From JBPYCR01 sp051846915 (GTDB lineage Bacteria; Bacillota; Bacilli; Bacillales; Amphibacillaceae): a stretch of 64,000 nt of DNA. This document shows, piece after piece, positions 9,606 to 18,301 of this stretch (position 1 is the stretch's first letter; the number at the start of each line of letters is the position of its first letter). The position numbers and the translations under genes were made by a program. The notes beneath the pieces are model-generated. The model searched no databases. It was given only the letters and a program-made list of their open reading frames with translations, and was not told the origin of the DNA. The DNA lies in the NCBI RefSeq assembly GCF_051846915.1, contig NZ_JBPYCR010000009.1, forward strand, positions 1-64,000, in the 5' to 3' direction.

Positions 9606-9707
9606 TTATAATCGTACAATGTACAAATAATTATACATTAATTCATCTGTTCAACAAAGTATTGAGAGGCTATTATTCGTTTATGTAGAATTTACATAGG
9701 TAATCAT

Positions 9708-11528
9708 TTAGCTCCCAATTAGCTCTTTTTCCCGTTCTTGTTGTTCACGCTCGGGTATTACATCATGGTGTTCAGTTTGTTTACGTTTTAACGGGAGTGG
9801 ATAATCGACTTCAGAAAGTTCCTCTAATTTGCTTACGTGATTGTTTGGTTCTCTTAATGCCAAATGATCTTTGTTGAATTTCGAAGGTGAATCAATTCCA
9901 CAGGATGCGCCAAGCATAAATAGACCTTCCCTCATTGTCCGCAAGTAATTTGCTGTTCGAAATCTTTTTTCTTGCACGACAACGCCTGCTTCCAAGTGAG
10001 GCAAGTGGGAAGTAATGCCAACCGGGCAAAGATTTGTATGGCATTTTCCGGCATTTATACAGCCAACGGTATTCATCGCAGCTCTTGCGACATAAATCAG
10101 GTCAGCTCCAAGAGATAAAGCGACGGCCATTTTATCAGCTGTTGCCAACATTCCTGAAGCGATAATTTTAACTTGATTACGTACACCGTAATTTTTTAAT
10201 GTTTGATCTAGAATTTGAATACCTGAATAGATTGGCAATCCTAGTCCGTCTGCCATTTCTTGATATGTTGCGCCGGTTCCACCTTCTGCACCATCAATAG
10301 AAATAAAATCGGGTGCTTGCTCCGTTTTTTGTATATAGGAGGCTAACGTTTCAAAGGAATGGCTATCTCCTGCAACGACTTTAATCCCAACAGGTTTACC
10401 GGTAATATCCTGCCAGTGATTAACCCATTCGAATAAACCGTCCATATCAGAAAATAACGGGAAACGGTTAGGGCTTTCTACATCTTTCCCCATTTCGATA
10501 CCTCTTATTTTGGCGATTTCCGGCGTAATTTTTTCTTTTGGTAATTTACCGCCCCGTACTTTTGCTCCTTGTGCGAGCTTTAATTCAATCGCTTTTACTT
10601 GAGGTTTCATGGCGTTTTCCAAAAATGTTTCTTCACAATAAGTTTCATTTTTTCTTGCGCCAAATAATCCAGAACCGATCTGGAATATTAAATTTGCTGT
10701 CTTTTCTTTTAATACCCCTTGCTGAACTAGCTGCTCAACGTGAAACATAACCCCCTTACCGAAACGGCTTTCCAAGTCGAAATGGGAACTGTTAGGATGT
10801 TCGATAAGATAATGGACGATTTTTTCGCTTAAATGGTCAAACAGGTGTTGCTCTTGGTCGATTACTTCGTATACACGCGATAGGTGATAGGGTGAAATAC
10901 CACCTTCACCAGTATTCATAAAGCTTCCGCCACTGATGGCAACACCTTGAGCCATCGCTTTGACCGCGCTTTTCGATAGTGCACCATAACTCATAGCTGA
11001 AATTCCGATTAATCCTTTCACGTGGAAAGGCTTCTCTCTTTCTTGTCCGATTATTACTTCATTTTCTTTTGTTAAATACCAGGGTTTCAATGCTGTCTGG
11101 TTTCGTTTTTCTTTTCTGTTTGTTACGGATTCGTTCAAGATTTTATATGTATATGATTGAATGCGTGAATCGTTATTAACGTGAAGTTCATCGACGTTTA
11201 ACGGAAACATTGAGTTGGATAGGTAAAAGCTCGTTTTGGTAAAATCTTTTTTTGAGCCAAATCCAATCACGGTATTTGCATATTTCCCGGCTTTCGCTAT
11301 TGTTTCTTGTGTATCACGATCGATCGGCTTTCCTTCTTTATCATTCAAAAACCAGTATTGACGAAATTCAGGCCCAATCATTTCGAATATGTACCGGAGC
11401 CGCCCCAAGACAGGATGTGTCTTTAATATCGAGTGCTGATTCTGATACTTATCCTTAATAAACAAATAAACTAATAAAATTATAAATCCGTAAAATAGTA
11501 CTAACGGTAGTAGTTCAAAAATAGACAT
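9708..11528 (-). CDS. Glutamate synthase-like FMN protein (YerD type), membrane anchored
   Basis: A protein of 606 residues that begins with one hydrophobic helix (LPLVLFYGFIILLVYLFI) and continues as the FMN/alpha-beta barrel domain of glutamate synthase: IGISAMSYGALSKSAV, NTGEGGISPYH, GVKVVAGDSH-like and IDGAEGGTGATYQEM. A cysteine cluster CINAGKCHTNLCPVG resembles the 3Fe-4S site of ferredoxin-type glutamate synthase. The glutaminase and GXGXG domains are absent, so it is a stand-alone member like Bacillus YerD, whose physiological reaction is not settled. The frame is open upstream to 11600; I placed the start at the ATG 11528 (MSIFELLP) because the membrane helix follows directly, but its ribosome site (GAGGTG) is distant and the start is uncertain. 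Confidence 0.85.
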   Translation of the reverse strand: MSIFELLPLVLFYGFIILLVYLFIKDKYQNQHSILKTHPVLGRLRYIFEMIGPEFRQYWFLNDKEGKPIDRDTQETIAKAGKYANTVIGFGSKKDFTKTSFYLSNSMFPLNVDELHVNNDSRIQSYTYKILNESVTNRKEKRNQTALKPWYLTKENEVIIGQEREKPFHVKGLIGISAMSYGALSKSAVKAMAQGVAISGGSFMNTGEGGISPYHLSRVYEVIDQEQHLFDHLSEKIVHYLIEHPNSSHFDLESRFGKGVMFHVEQLVQQGVLKEKTANLIFQIGSGLFGARKNETYCEETFLENAMKPQVKAIELKLAQGAKVRGGKLPKEKITPEIAKIRGIEMGKDVESPNRFPLFSDMDGLFEWVNHWQDITGKPVGIKVVAGDSHSFETLASYIQKTEQAPDFISIDGAEGGTGATYQEMADGLGLPIYSGIQILDQTLKNYGVRNQVKIIASGMLATADKMAVALSLGADLIYVARAAMNTVGCINAGKCHTNLCPVGITSHLPHLEAGVVVQEKRFRTANYLRTMREGLFMLGASCGIDSPSKFNKDHLALREPNNHVSKLEELSEVDYPLPLKRKQTEHHDVIPEREQQEREKELIGS

Positions 11529-12022
11529 AAAAATTGACAGTTTAATCACCTCAAAATCAATGATAACATCAATTTCGACAAAAATTACCTTATATGCCAA
11601 AAAAGCATAACATTAATGCCTTATAGGCATGAGTTAGATGATCGCTATTTAATTATGAAATGGTATACTTTCGTAATTACAAGAAAAGAGGCGAGTAATT
11701 TGTCAGCGATGGAACAATATTTGATGAAGGATTATAGAATGAGATTTATTTGATCCATGTATTTTATATAATAGGTGGAGAGGGGGAGAAGCATAGAAAA
11801 GATTTTAACCGGAGTAAAAATGGCCCACAGAGCTAAGCTTGGTAATGCTAGCCATATTCTATTAATCTACCTTATTAGTAGATACAGCTAACGAATTGCA
11901 TCCAGATAGGCATTAAGAGTATATGTGCTTAATACGTTTGTAACGATCAGAGGAGCTGATGATGTGGTCGCTACAGCCCCTAGTGTGTCACTCAAGCAAG
12001 GAATTGCTTGTAGCAAAACTGC
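11529..12022. other. Long gap with a short palindrome and a 17-codon fragment
   Basis: About 490 bp without a recognisable gene. At 11616-11630 there is a perfect palindrome ATGCCTTATAGGCAT, a possible operator for the flavoprotein gene. At 11700-11753 a TTG behind AAAGAGGCGAG opens a 17-residue frame (MSAMEQYLMKDYRMRFI) ending in TGA; it looks like the first codons of a gene that has lost the rest, or a leader peptide. Nothing further was recognised up to 12022. Confidence 0.35.
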
Positions 12023-12448
12023 TTAATTATTTTCTGGATATGTTCTTCTAAGGAAAGCGACAGAATGCTCAATTAACTTTTTCAAAACGTCTACGTCGAT
12101 ATCTGCCATTTTATTAATATACACACAAGCTTTTCCCGTCGTATGCTTGCCAAATTCCTTTAACAAATCTTCCCGCACTGTATCCCCAGTTGCAAAATAT
12201 AAGCTGATCTTTGCTTTGCGCGGAGAAAATCCAACAAGCGGTGCATCGCCTTCATGTCCGGAAGCGTATTTATAGTGATAAGATCCGAACCCAATAATGC
12301 TAGGCCCCCACATTTTCGCTTTATACCCGGTCGTTTCCGTAAAAATATCAAGCAACTTATAGGCATCTTCTCGTTTTCTTGGACTTTCCACCTGTTCAAT
12401 AAATTCAATAACGCTGTTATCATTCTCTTTCGTTTTTAGCTCATACAT
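12023..12448 (-). CDS. DUF1801-family protein
   Basis: A soluble protein of 141 residues with the DUF1801 (YdhG-like) pattern: EQVESPRKREDAYKLLDIF at the N-terminus, then KMWGPSIIGFG, FSPRKAKISLYF, and a C-terminal GKACVYINKMADIDVDVLKKLI. The family has a small alpha/beta fold and no established biochemical role. The ATG at 12448 has an AAGGAGGAATTTTA ribosome site. It is followed 90 bp upstream by the YaiI-family gene on the same strand, perhaps a two-gene transcript, although no functional link is known. Confidence 0.85.
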   Translation of the reverse strand: MYELKTKENDNSVIEFIEQVESPRKREDAYKLLDIFTETTGYKAKMWGPSIIGFGSYHYKYASGHEGDAPLVGFSPRKAKISLYFATGDTVREDLLKEFGKHTTGKACVYINKMADIDVDVLKKLIEHSVAFLRRTYPENN

Positions 12449-12538
12449 TAAAATTCCTCCTTCATTTTGGCAGAAGCCTATGTTGTTGCAGGTCTGGCGT
12501 AATGTCGTCTGCCCTTCAAATACAACTTATTCACGTTC

Positions 12539-12994
12539 CTATTTATCTGATTTCATCTGGGCAATCGTTTTCCGAAGCAGCTGGCAAAACTTTTGTTCAT
12601 CTTCCTCAGTAAAAGCTTTCGGACCTTTCGTTCGCTGTCCGCTTTTTCGGGCCTTGGCACTCATGTGGCGGGACATGAGCAGTCGGTCAATGTTTTCATG
12701 TGTGTAGATAAAACCTTTATGATGGATAGGGATGCAACCCTTTCCTAAACAGAGTGATGCTAGGCCATAATCTTGGGTGATGACAAGGTCGCCTTTTTTA
12801 GCAAGTTGGATAATACGAAAGTCAGCTATATCGGAGCCTTTATCTACATAGATTGTTTCCACATGTGCCGGTTGATCTTTATCGGAAAAATGGGCGAAAT
12901 TTTTAACAAGGGTTACAGGAAGGTTTTCCTGTTCGGCAACGGTAATAATACTTTCTGTCACAGGACAGGCATCCGCATCAACGAATATTTTCAA
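12539..12994 (-). CDS. YaiI/YqxD family protein (DUF188)
   Basis: A protein of 151 residues matching the UPF0178/DUF188 family: the start KIFVDADACPV has the conserved aspartates, followed by VETIYVDKGSDIADFRII and LVITQDYGLASLCLGKGC. These give a PIN-like acidic cluster (D, D, D and QDYGLA), so nuclease activity is possible but unproved. A second conserved segment RHMSAKARKSGQRTKGPKAF lies near the C-terminus. I chose the TTG at 12994, six bases after AGGGGTG; the GTG at 13003 lies inside that ribosome site. Confidence 0.88.
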   Translation of the reverse strand: MKIFVDADACPVTESIITVAEQENLPVTLVKNFAHFSDKDQPAHVETIYVDKGSDIADFRIIQLAKKGDLVITQDYGLASLCLGKGCIPIHHKGFIYTHENIDRLLMSRHMSAKARKSGQRTKGPKAFTEEDEQKFCQLLRKTIAQMKSDK

Positions 12995-13331
12995 GGATAT
13001 CACCCCTTTTTTATTTTTGTATGATGTTTTTAATTTTAGTTGTCACGTAAATATCGTTCCAATAACCGATACCCATCTTTATGTTTATTTTTTAAATTCA
13101 TCACGTATATTATATTACAGTAGTAATAGTAATGCACTGACTACCATGTATAGGGATAGGGGATTACCTATAAAATGATTTTGTACGATGGAAAGAAATC
13201 GATTTATATAAATTGCGTCATGGCTGGAAACAGAAATTTAAATGAAAACTTTAACGACATTAAGAAATGTGTATTCACGCGCGCTTCTTATTAGTGTATG
13301 CGTGATCCACATATCAACTGCCGGCTCCAAT
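12995..13331. other. Gap with no recognised feature
   Basis: 337 bp between the YaiI-family gene and the DMT transporter gene. It is AT-rich. I see no gene, strong hairpin or repeat in it apart from the ribosome site of the YaiI-family gene. Confidence 0.4.
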
Positions 13332-14231
13332 TCATCCAGACTCCACTCGTTCTTCCCGGCGTTTTCGACCTACCATATTAACGACAGCGACACTCGATAT
13401 GGCGACCAAACCACCGAACATCGACAAAATGCTAGGTATTTCCCCAAGCCAGAACCAAGCGATGATAATGGCAAATGCTGGTTCTAGATACATCATGCTC
13501 ATGACAGAGGCTGTGTTTCCCATGGATAAAGCAATGGCCCATGTTGCATAACAAATTGCTGCCGGAAATACACCAACATAGATAGCTGCGATGTTTGCTT
13601 CCAATGTAGCAGCTTGCATGTTTTCAAATAAGCCCGGTATAAATACGAGCATTGGCAACGTGCCTGCCCATGTAAAATACGCCGTTAGCTGAATTGGATG
13701 ATATTTCACAAACAGCGGTTTTTGAAAAACGAAAAAGAATGAAGCAGAAATAGCTGCTAAAATAACGATATACATTCCTTTGGAAATAGTGAATTCCGCT
13801 CCAGATGAACCTATAGTAATGAGGATAATTCCGATAAAACCGATACCTAATCCAATCCAAGCAAACAATTCCATGCGTTCTTTTAAAATAAAAACAGCAA
13901 TCAACGTTGTGAAAATAGGGGCCGCCCCGATAATCATGCTCGTTGTACCTGCAGAAACGGTTTGTTGTCCAAACGTGACAAAAATATGGTAAAGAGTAAT
14001 CCCTACAAAACCAAGTGCAAAGATATGGAGTAAGTCTTTTTTATGAGGTAAATGAAACCGTTTTTTAGCCAACATGGCGTAAATTAAAAATACGACGGAC
14101 GCAACAAGGAAACGAAGCAAAACGAGATGCCCTGAAGAAAAGCCACCAAGAATACTCGCCCGAATCCCGGCAAATCCTGATGACCAAACTATTATCGTTA
14201 AAAATGCGATTGTAAAAGTTCTTTTATCCAT
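13332..14231 (-). CDS. DMT-superfamily (EamA) transporter
   Basis: Membrane protein of 299 residues with two EamA repeats and about ten predicted transmembrane helices. The first repeat has IVWSSGFAGIRASI and GFVGITLYHIFVTFGQQTVSAGTTSMIIGA; the second has AYFTWAGTLPMLVF and NTASVMSMMYLEPAFAIIIAWFWLGE, the usual place for the EamA signature. A charged C-terminus (GRKRREERVESG) lies in the cytoplasm. Relatives export amino acids or metabolites, but the substrate cannot be read from sequence. The ATG has an AAGGGGGATGGCAGC leader, and a TATTAT-like -10 lies about 30 bp further up. Confidence 0.9.
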   Translation of the reverse strand: MDKRTFTIAFLTIIVWSSGFAGIRASILGGFSSGHLVLLRFLVASVVFLIYAMLAKKRFHLPHKKDLLHIFALGFVGITLYHIFVTFGQQTVSAGTTSMIIGAAPIFTTLIAVFILKERMELFAWIGLGIGFIGIILITIGSSGAEFTISKGMYIVILAAISASFFFVFQKPLFVKYHPIQLTAYFTWAGTLPMLVFIPGLFENMQAATLEANIAAIYVGVFPAAICYATWAIALSMGNTASVMSMMYLEPAFAIIIAWFWLGEIPSILSMFGGLVAISSVAVVNMVGRKRREERVESG

Positions 14232-14570
14232 GCTGCCATCCCCCTTAATCGACTATAATATGACTTGAACGTATCATAGCCGTATACTGTTTGGCAACGT
14301 AAAATACTCTTAAACGTGGGAAAAGTCTGTTAAATACTGTTCTAATTCGTAATAAATAGAACAAGTGAAAAACTATATTTAATATGGCAAAATTAGAGTT
14401 TATTTTTTTAATAATATTTTATTAAAACAAAAACGAACTACTGTATATAAATGACATGAAGACTAAGCTTGAGTAGAAAAACTAGAAACTAGTTATTATA
14501 ATACTGGAATGACAAAGGAAATAAGTAAGCCCTATTGTGGTTCTAATAAAGATCAATTGAAGGTGAGTAG
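14232..14570. other. Gap with divergent promoters only
   Basis: 339 bp between divergently transcribed genes. Very AT-rich, with no clear hairpin or open frame. It must hold promoters for both the DMT transporter (minus) and the DinB-like gene (plus), but I cannot pick them with confidence. Confidence 0.4.
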
Positions 14571-15116
14571 ATGAAAAGCGAATCCATAAATCATCATTTT
14601 CAAACAATTACTAACCAAAGAAATCACTTCTATCACAACAAGGAATTGGATTTTAACAATGCATGGGAAAGGCCCAAAGAGGGTAAATGGTCGATTGGTG
14701 AAACAGTATATCATCTCGTTTTATTGGCTAGAATGTTTCGACGTTTTTCGATCGTGTATATTCCGGTGATGAGGCCAGTCGCTCACTTACGGAGAGGCAA
14801 ACCGTTTAAGAAAGAAATACATAATATATATGAGGAATTTAATCAAAAGAAAAAGAAACCGATGAATGCACCGTATTTTATTAAACCAGGCGCTAATTTG
14901 GAAGAGAAGTGGACGTTTTTGGAAGTGAGAAACCTGTTAGAATTGGAAACAAATAAGCTTTATCGCCTCGTCAATAACATTGAAGAAAGAGTTGCTGGAC
15001 AAATATATTACCCCGATCCGATAGCCTACTATCCTAATCTCATTCAGGCCATTCATTTGCTCGGCATTCATGAGCAGCATCATTTTGATTTAATGAAAAA
15101 GTATTACAGCTCGTGA
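14571..15116 (+). CDS. DinB-like four-helix protein
   Basis: A protein of 181 residues of the DinB/YfiT-like superfamily. The first metal-site helix is in WSIGETVYHLVLLARMF, and the last helix has IHLLGIHEQHHFDLMKKY with the paired histidines typical of the group. Related proteins use the metal for bacillithiol S-transfer, but many DinB members are uncharacterised. The middle contains a basic, proline-rich stretch (FNQKKKKPMNAPYF). The start ATG follows GAAGGTGAGTAG. It stands alone and shares no operon. Confidence 0.75.
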   Translation: MKSESINHHFQTITNQRNHFYHNKELDFNNAWERPKEGKWSIGETVYHLVLLARMFRRFSIVYIPVMRPVAHLRRGKPFKKEIHNIYEEFNQKKKKPMNAPYFIKPGANLEEKWTFLEVRNLLELETNKLYRLVNNIEERVAGQIYYPDPIAYYPNLIQAIHLLGIHEQHHFDLMKKYYSS

Positions 15117-15194
15117 ACTAGGACTTTTAAATAGATAATAGATATGCGTTATTATGTACGTGTAAGAAGAGATTACCGGCAATTACATTAAAAA

Positions 15195-15221
15195 ACACCG
15201 CCCCAAAAATTGGGGTGGTGT
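15195..15221 (-). terminator. Terminator of the 50-residue small gene
   Basis: 12-bp arms ACACCGCCCCAA and TTGGGGTGGTGT (one G-T pair) with a three-base loop, followed on the minus strand by TTTTTTAATG. It lies 10 bp after the stop of the small gene and also faces the DinB-like gene, so it may serve both. Confidence 0.85.
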
Positions 15222-15230
15222 ATAGATGAA

Positions 15231-15383
15231 TCATGTATTTTTATTTTCTTTTTTGGCTTCTCTCACTCGCTCACGTCTGAATCCTCCAGCAATGTCCGCT
15301 TGTTTAAAATCATTTGCATAGTGGACTTCCTGCGCATCTGCTAATTCTTTGTTGTTCGATGGTTGATATTGTGATCTAGCCAT
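15231..15383 (-). CDS. Small hydrophilic protein, 50 residues
   Basis: A short frame from ATG 15383 (ribosome site AAGGATG, eight bases before) to TGA 15231, directly followed by a strong terminator. The product has a core QEVHYANDFKQADIAGGFR followed by a charged tail rich in R, E and K. The core resembles small Bacillus proteins of the YfhE kind, whose role is unknown, but I cannot verify that match. The ribosome site, the compact gene-terminator arrangement and the sensible amino-acid composition argue that it is real. Confidence 0.7.
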   Translation of the reverse strand: MARSQYQPSNNKELADAQEVHYANDFKQADIAGGFRRERVREAKKENKNT

Positions 15384-15628
15384 TACTTTATCATCCTTTT
15401 TCGAAAGTTTTTCTTTCTACTCTATACATAACCGTTATTAGACATGCTTTAAACATCCAAATTTTGGATATTTGTAAAAACCGGTCAACCTCAGTTAAAC
15501 ACATTTTATAAATTTCGACATTCTGACCACTTGCCGAATTACATAAATGTGGATATTCTGACGATCGAAAAAGTGTAAATTAGGAAGAAGCTCAGCTCCG
15601 ACTTTTGATAATTTATCAGCACCACCCG

Positions 15629-16795
15629 TTATTTAGAAAAATCCTTTTTATTAGACTTGTTTCCTTTTCCTATTGCAATAATCGCTGCCCCTAATGCAAG
15701 AACGACAAAAAAAGCACCAATCGTTGCGTTGTTTTCCACGGATACTCGCTCAATGGCAATTCCGCCAATCATGGAACCAAAGGCAATTCCAAAATGAAGA
15801 GCTGAATTATTTAAACTCTGCTGGATAGCCGCGGTTTCCGGAGAGGATGAAATGAGATAGCTCTGCACAGCTGGTGTAATCGCCCAGCTCAACGTTCCCC
15901 AGATGATCATCACAATCAAAAAGATTGGAAGCGCGAATGTGGAATAAGGAATGATAAACATCGTTAAAGCAAAAGCTGCAATGACGATTAGCATGACGCG
16001 TATTGAACCAAATCGATCCGTGATTATTCCACCGAGCCCTCCGCCGGCTACTGCTGCGATACCGAAAATCAAATAAATGATACTGATCCATGAATCCCCG
16101 ATGCCGACGATTTGTTTAAGAAAAGGTGTGAAATAAGCATATAAGATGATATGTCCTGCCAAAAATAAAAATGTTGTCAGTTGGGTAAAAAGTATTTTTC
16201 TGCTTCTCAATGTAGCTAGTTGTGCTTTTAATGGGATTGCTTTTTTTGAATCAATTGGTTTCATAAAGAAAAATACGAATAATATCATCAGTATAGTAAG
16301 TAGGCAAATAAGCGCGAATGGTGCGCGCCAGCCAAATGCATTGCCAAGCATTAATCCAATGGGGACACCTAATACAAGGGAACCACTGACCCCCATAACA
16401 ACAATCCCAATAGCTCGTCCAACATATTTTTGCGGTACAATGCTTGAGGCGAGCGTAATGCTTAATACGACAAGCAGTGATCCGCTGGCGGTAGCGATAA
16501 TTCGCGCGAGCAATAGGATCGCATATGATGTGCTGAAAAGAACGATCATATTTCCAATAAAAAACACGGTTAAAGCATATAATGTCAGTCGTTTTCGATC
16601 GACAGATGAAGTTACGACGAGCAATATCGGTGCAGAAATGGCAAAAACTAGTGAAAAAATTGAAATGAGCTGTCCTGCTTGACCAAGTGTTACTTGCAGA
16701 TCGTTCGCAATTAAATCCAATATTCCTCCAATAATTAATTCGACCATTCCAACAACGAACGCAATGATAGTTAATAAATAAACACGTTTGTCCAT
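15629..16795 (-). CDS. MFS transporter (AraJ/YdhP-like)
   Basis: Major-facilitator protein of 388 residues with twelve predicted membrane helices. The start helix VYLLTIIAFVVGMVELIIGGIL carries an acidic residue within the membrane, common in the DHA1 drug-efflux and sugar-efflux groups. Loop 2-3 has SSVDRKRLTL, and helix 4-5 has RIIATASGSLLVVLSITLAS and YVGRAIGIVVMGVSGSLVLGVP, matching the motif C region of exporters. The substrate is not identifiable. The ATG has a weak AAGGATAAA leader. Transcribed alone. Confidence 0.88.
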   Translation of the reverse strand: MDKRVYLLTIIAFVVGMVELIIGGILDLIANDLQVTLGQAGQLISIFSLVFAISAPILLVVTSSVDRKRLTLYALTVFFIGNMIVLFSTSYAILLLARIIATASGSLLVVLSITLASSIVPQKYVGRAIGIVVMGVSGSLVLGVPIGLMLGNAFGWRAPFALICLLTILMILFVFFFMKPIDSKKAIPLKAQLATLRSRKILFTQLTTFLFLAGHIILYAYFTPFLKQIVGIGDSWISIIYLIFGIAAVAGGGLGGIITDRFGSIRVMLIVIAAFALTMFIIPYSTFALPIFLIVMIIWGTLSWAITPAVQSYLISSSPETAAIQQSLNNSALHFGIAFGSMIGGIAIERVSVENNATIGAFFVVLALGAAIIAIGKGNKSNKKDFSK

Positions 16796-16980
16796 AAGTT
16801 TTATCCTTTCAAGAAGTTCCTTATCCTATGCTACGTGATTGCTTAAAAAAAAGAAAGATATCGAATTATTGCTGCAGCTTTAGGCGTGGACATGACTCGT
16901 GTTACAAAATAATTTTCGACATATGCCAAATAGTGGTATCATTTAATATAAGATGAACACGAGCGATTGGAGAGGATATT

Positions 16981-17433
16981 TTGAACAGACGTCGAGGTAT
17001 TAAACGGCATGAATCGTTAAAACCGTTATCACGACATCATATGGTCGGTCTTCATGTAGCTTTAAAGCTTAAACGAGCAGGAACGGAAGAAAGTCGGTTG
17101 ACGATTGAAGAGATAATCAACGATGCCAAAGAATTTTGGATTCCTGATGGACAAACCCATTTTCGAGAAGAAGAAGAAATTTTGCTGCCGGCTTATGCGC
17201 AATATGCAAATATAAACCAGCCGGAAATTACCGAAATGCTTTTGGAGCATGTGCAAATACGAATGCATATGGACGTATTGCTTAGTGAAAAAGGAATGAA
17301 TTCGGAAGAGATGCAGCATTTCGGTGTGCTGTTGGAAGGACATATTCGAAAAGAAGAACGAATTATTTTTCCGATGATTGAAAAATCTCTGCCTGAAGCG
17401 GTGTTGGTTAAGCTAGCTCCTTATTTACATTAA
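16981..17433 (+). CDS. Hemerythrin-like protein
   Basis: A protein of 150 residues with the histidine/glutamate pattern of hemerythrin HHE domains: SRHHMVGLHVALKL, FREEEEILLPAYAQY, LLEHVQIRMHMDVLL and HIRKEERIIFPMIE. These could bind a di-iron centre and oxygen or nitric oxide. It starts with TTG behind GGAGAGGATAT. It lies just upstream of fnr on the same strand, with a second hemerythrin gene at the other end of the nar cluster, so a role in NO or O2 handling during nitrate respiration is a fair inference. Confidence 0.85.
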   Translation: MNRRRGIKRHESLKPLSRHHMVGLHVALKLKRAGTEESRLTIEEIINDAKEFWIPDGQTHFREEEEILLPAYAQYANINQPEITEMLLEHVQIRMHMDVLLSEKGMNSEEMQHFGVLLEGHIRKEERIIFPMIEKSLPEAVLVKLAPYLH

Positions 17434-17543
17434 GTTCGTCCCATAATCAAATGTTTCTTAATGGGGTCTTAATGGGTATAGGGAAATAATAAGCATTTTA
17501 CGCAGAGTGATGTGCAAATTTTCCGAATTGGGAGGAAAAAGTG

Positions 17544-18251
17544 ATGCAAAGAACAGCGCGTAAAGAAACATCGATATCACAGAAACTGTATTTCTTATTG
17601 GAAAAGATCGGTACTAGTACACAAGTCATGGAAGGTACGCACTTATTTCATGAAGGCACACCTGCTGAATACATATATGTAGTTAAATCAGGGCTGATCC
17701 AAATTGGGAAAATGTCAAAAGAAGGCAAAGAATTAACGTTGCGCCTTTGTCAGACAGGGGCGCTCATAGGGGAGCTGACTCTGTTCAGTGAAAACGCTAC
17801 CTACTTTCTAAATGCTAAAGCGTTAAAAACAAGTGTTGTTTATACTGTGAGTAAAACAGAGTTAGAACAGGAACTAATGGACGATAGCGAAATGGCAATT
17901 GAATATATGAAATGGTCCAGCGATCGTATGCGCGTGTTTCAATATAAAATACGTGATTTACTTTTGCATGGAAAGAAGGGGGCGTTGTATTCGACGCTCA
18001 TTCGGTTAGCTAACAGTTATGGTACGGAACATTCGGATGGAATAAAGATCAATGTTGCACTGACAGACACGGAACTGGCGGCATTTGCCGCAGCTACGCG
18101 TGAAAGTGCAAACCGTATGATGATCGATTTGAGGAAGCGTAACGTCGTTTCAACGCTTAATTCCGGTAAAATCCTTATTAAAAATCTCCAATACCTCAGG
18201 GATCAAATCGGCTGTGAAGATTGCCCCCTCGTTATTTGTCATATTAATTGA
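17544..18251 (+). CDS. fnr: Anaerobic regulator Fnr, Bacillus type
   Basis: Crp/Fnr-family activator of 235 residues. It has an N-terminal cyclic-nucleotide-binding-like beta barrel (about residues 25-125), a long dimer helix, and a C-terminal winged helix with recognition helix in TRESANRMMIDLRKRNVV. The last residues CEDCPLVIC supply three cysteines; in Bacillus subtilis Fnr such C-terminal cysteines plus an aspartate hold an oxygen-sensitive 4Fe-4S cluster, unlike E. coli where the cluster is N-terminal. It lies convergent to the nar operon, which it is expected to activate. GTG at 17541 and ATG at 17544 are both possible starts behind GGAGGAAAAA; I chose the ATG. Confidence 0.93.
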   Translation: MQRTARKETSISQKLYFLLEKIGTSTQVMEGTHLFHEGTPAEYIYVVKSGLIQIGKMSKEGKELTLRLCQTGALIGELTLFSENATYFLNAKALKTSVVYTVSKTELEQELMDDSEMAIEYMKWSSDRMRVFQYKIRDLLLHGKKGALYSTLIRLANSYGTEHSDGIKINVALTDTELAAFAAATRESANRMMIDLRKRNVVSTLNSGKILIKNLQYLRDQIGCEDCPLVICHIN

Positions 18252-18283
18252 TGGAGCGCACCCGTGTGAAAATTGCGCTCCAT
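18251..18283. terminator. Bidirectional terminator between fnr and narK
   Basis: Perfect 10-bp arms ATGGAGCGCA and TGCGCTCCAT with a 13-base loop, starting on the last base of the fnr stop. The plus side continues TGATTTATTTG. The minus side lacks a strong T-run, so it mainly serves fnr. Confidence 0.75.
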
Positions 18284-18301
18284 TGATTTATTTGTCTGCT
18301 T

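Noticed and set aside
16146..16682. 178-codon plus-strand frame opposite the MFS transporter
   Set aside because: Antisense reading of a membrane protein gene. The MFS protein on the minus strand has clear helices and motifs.
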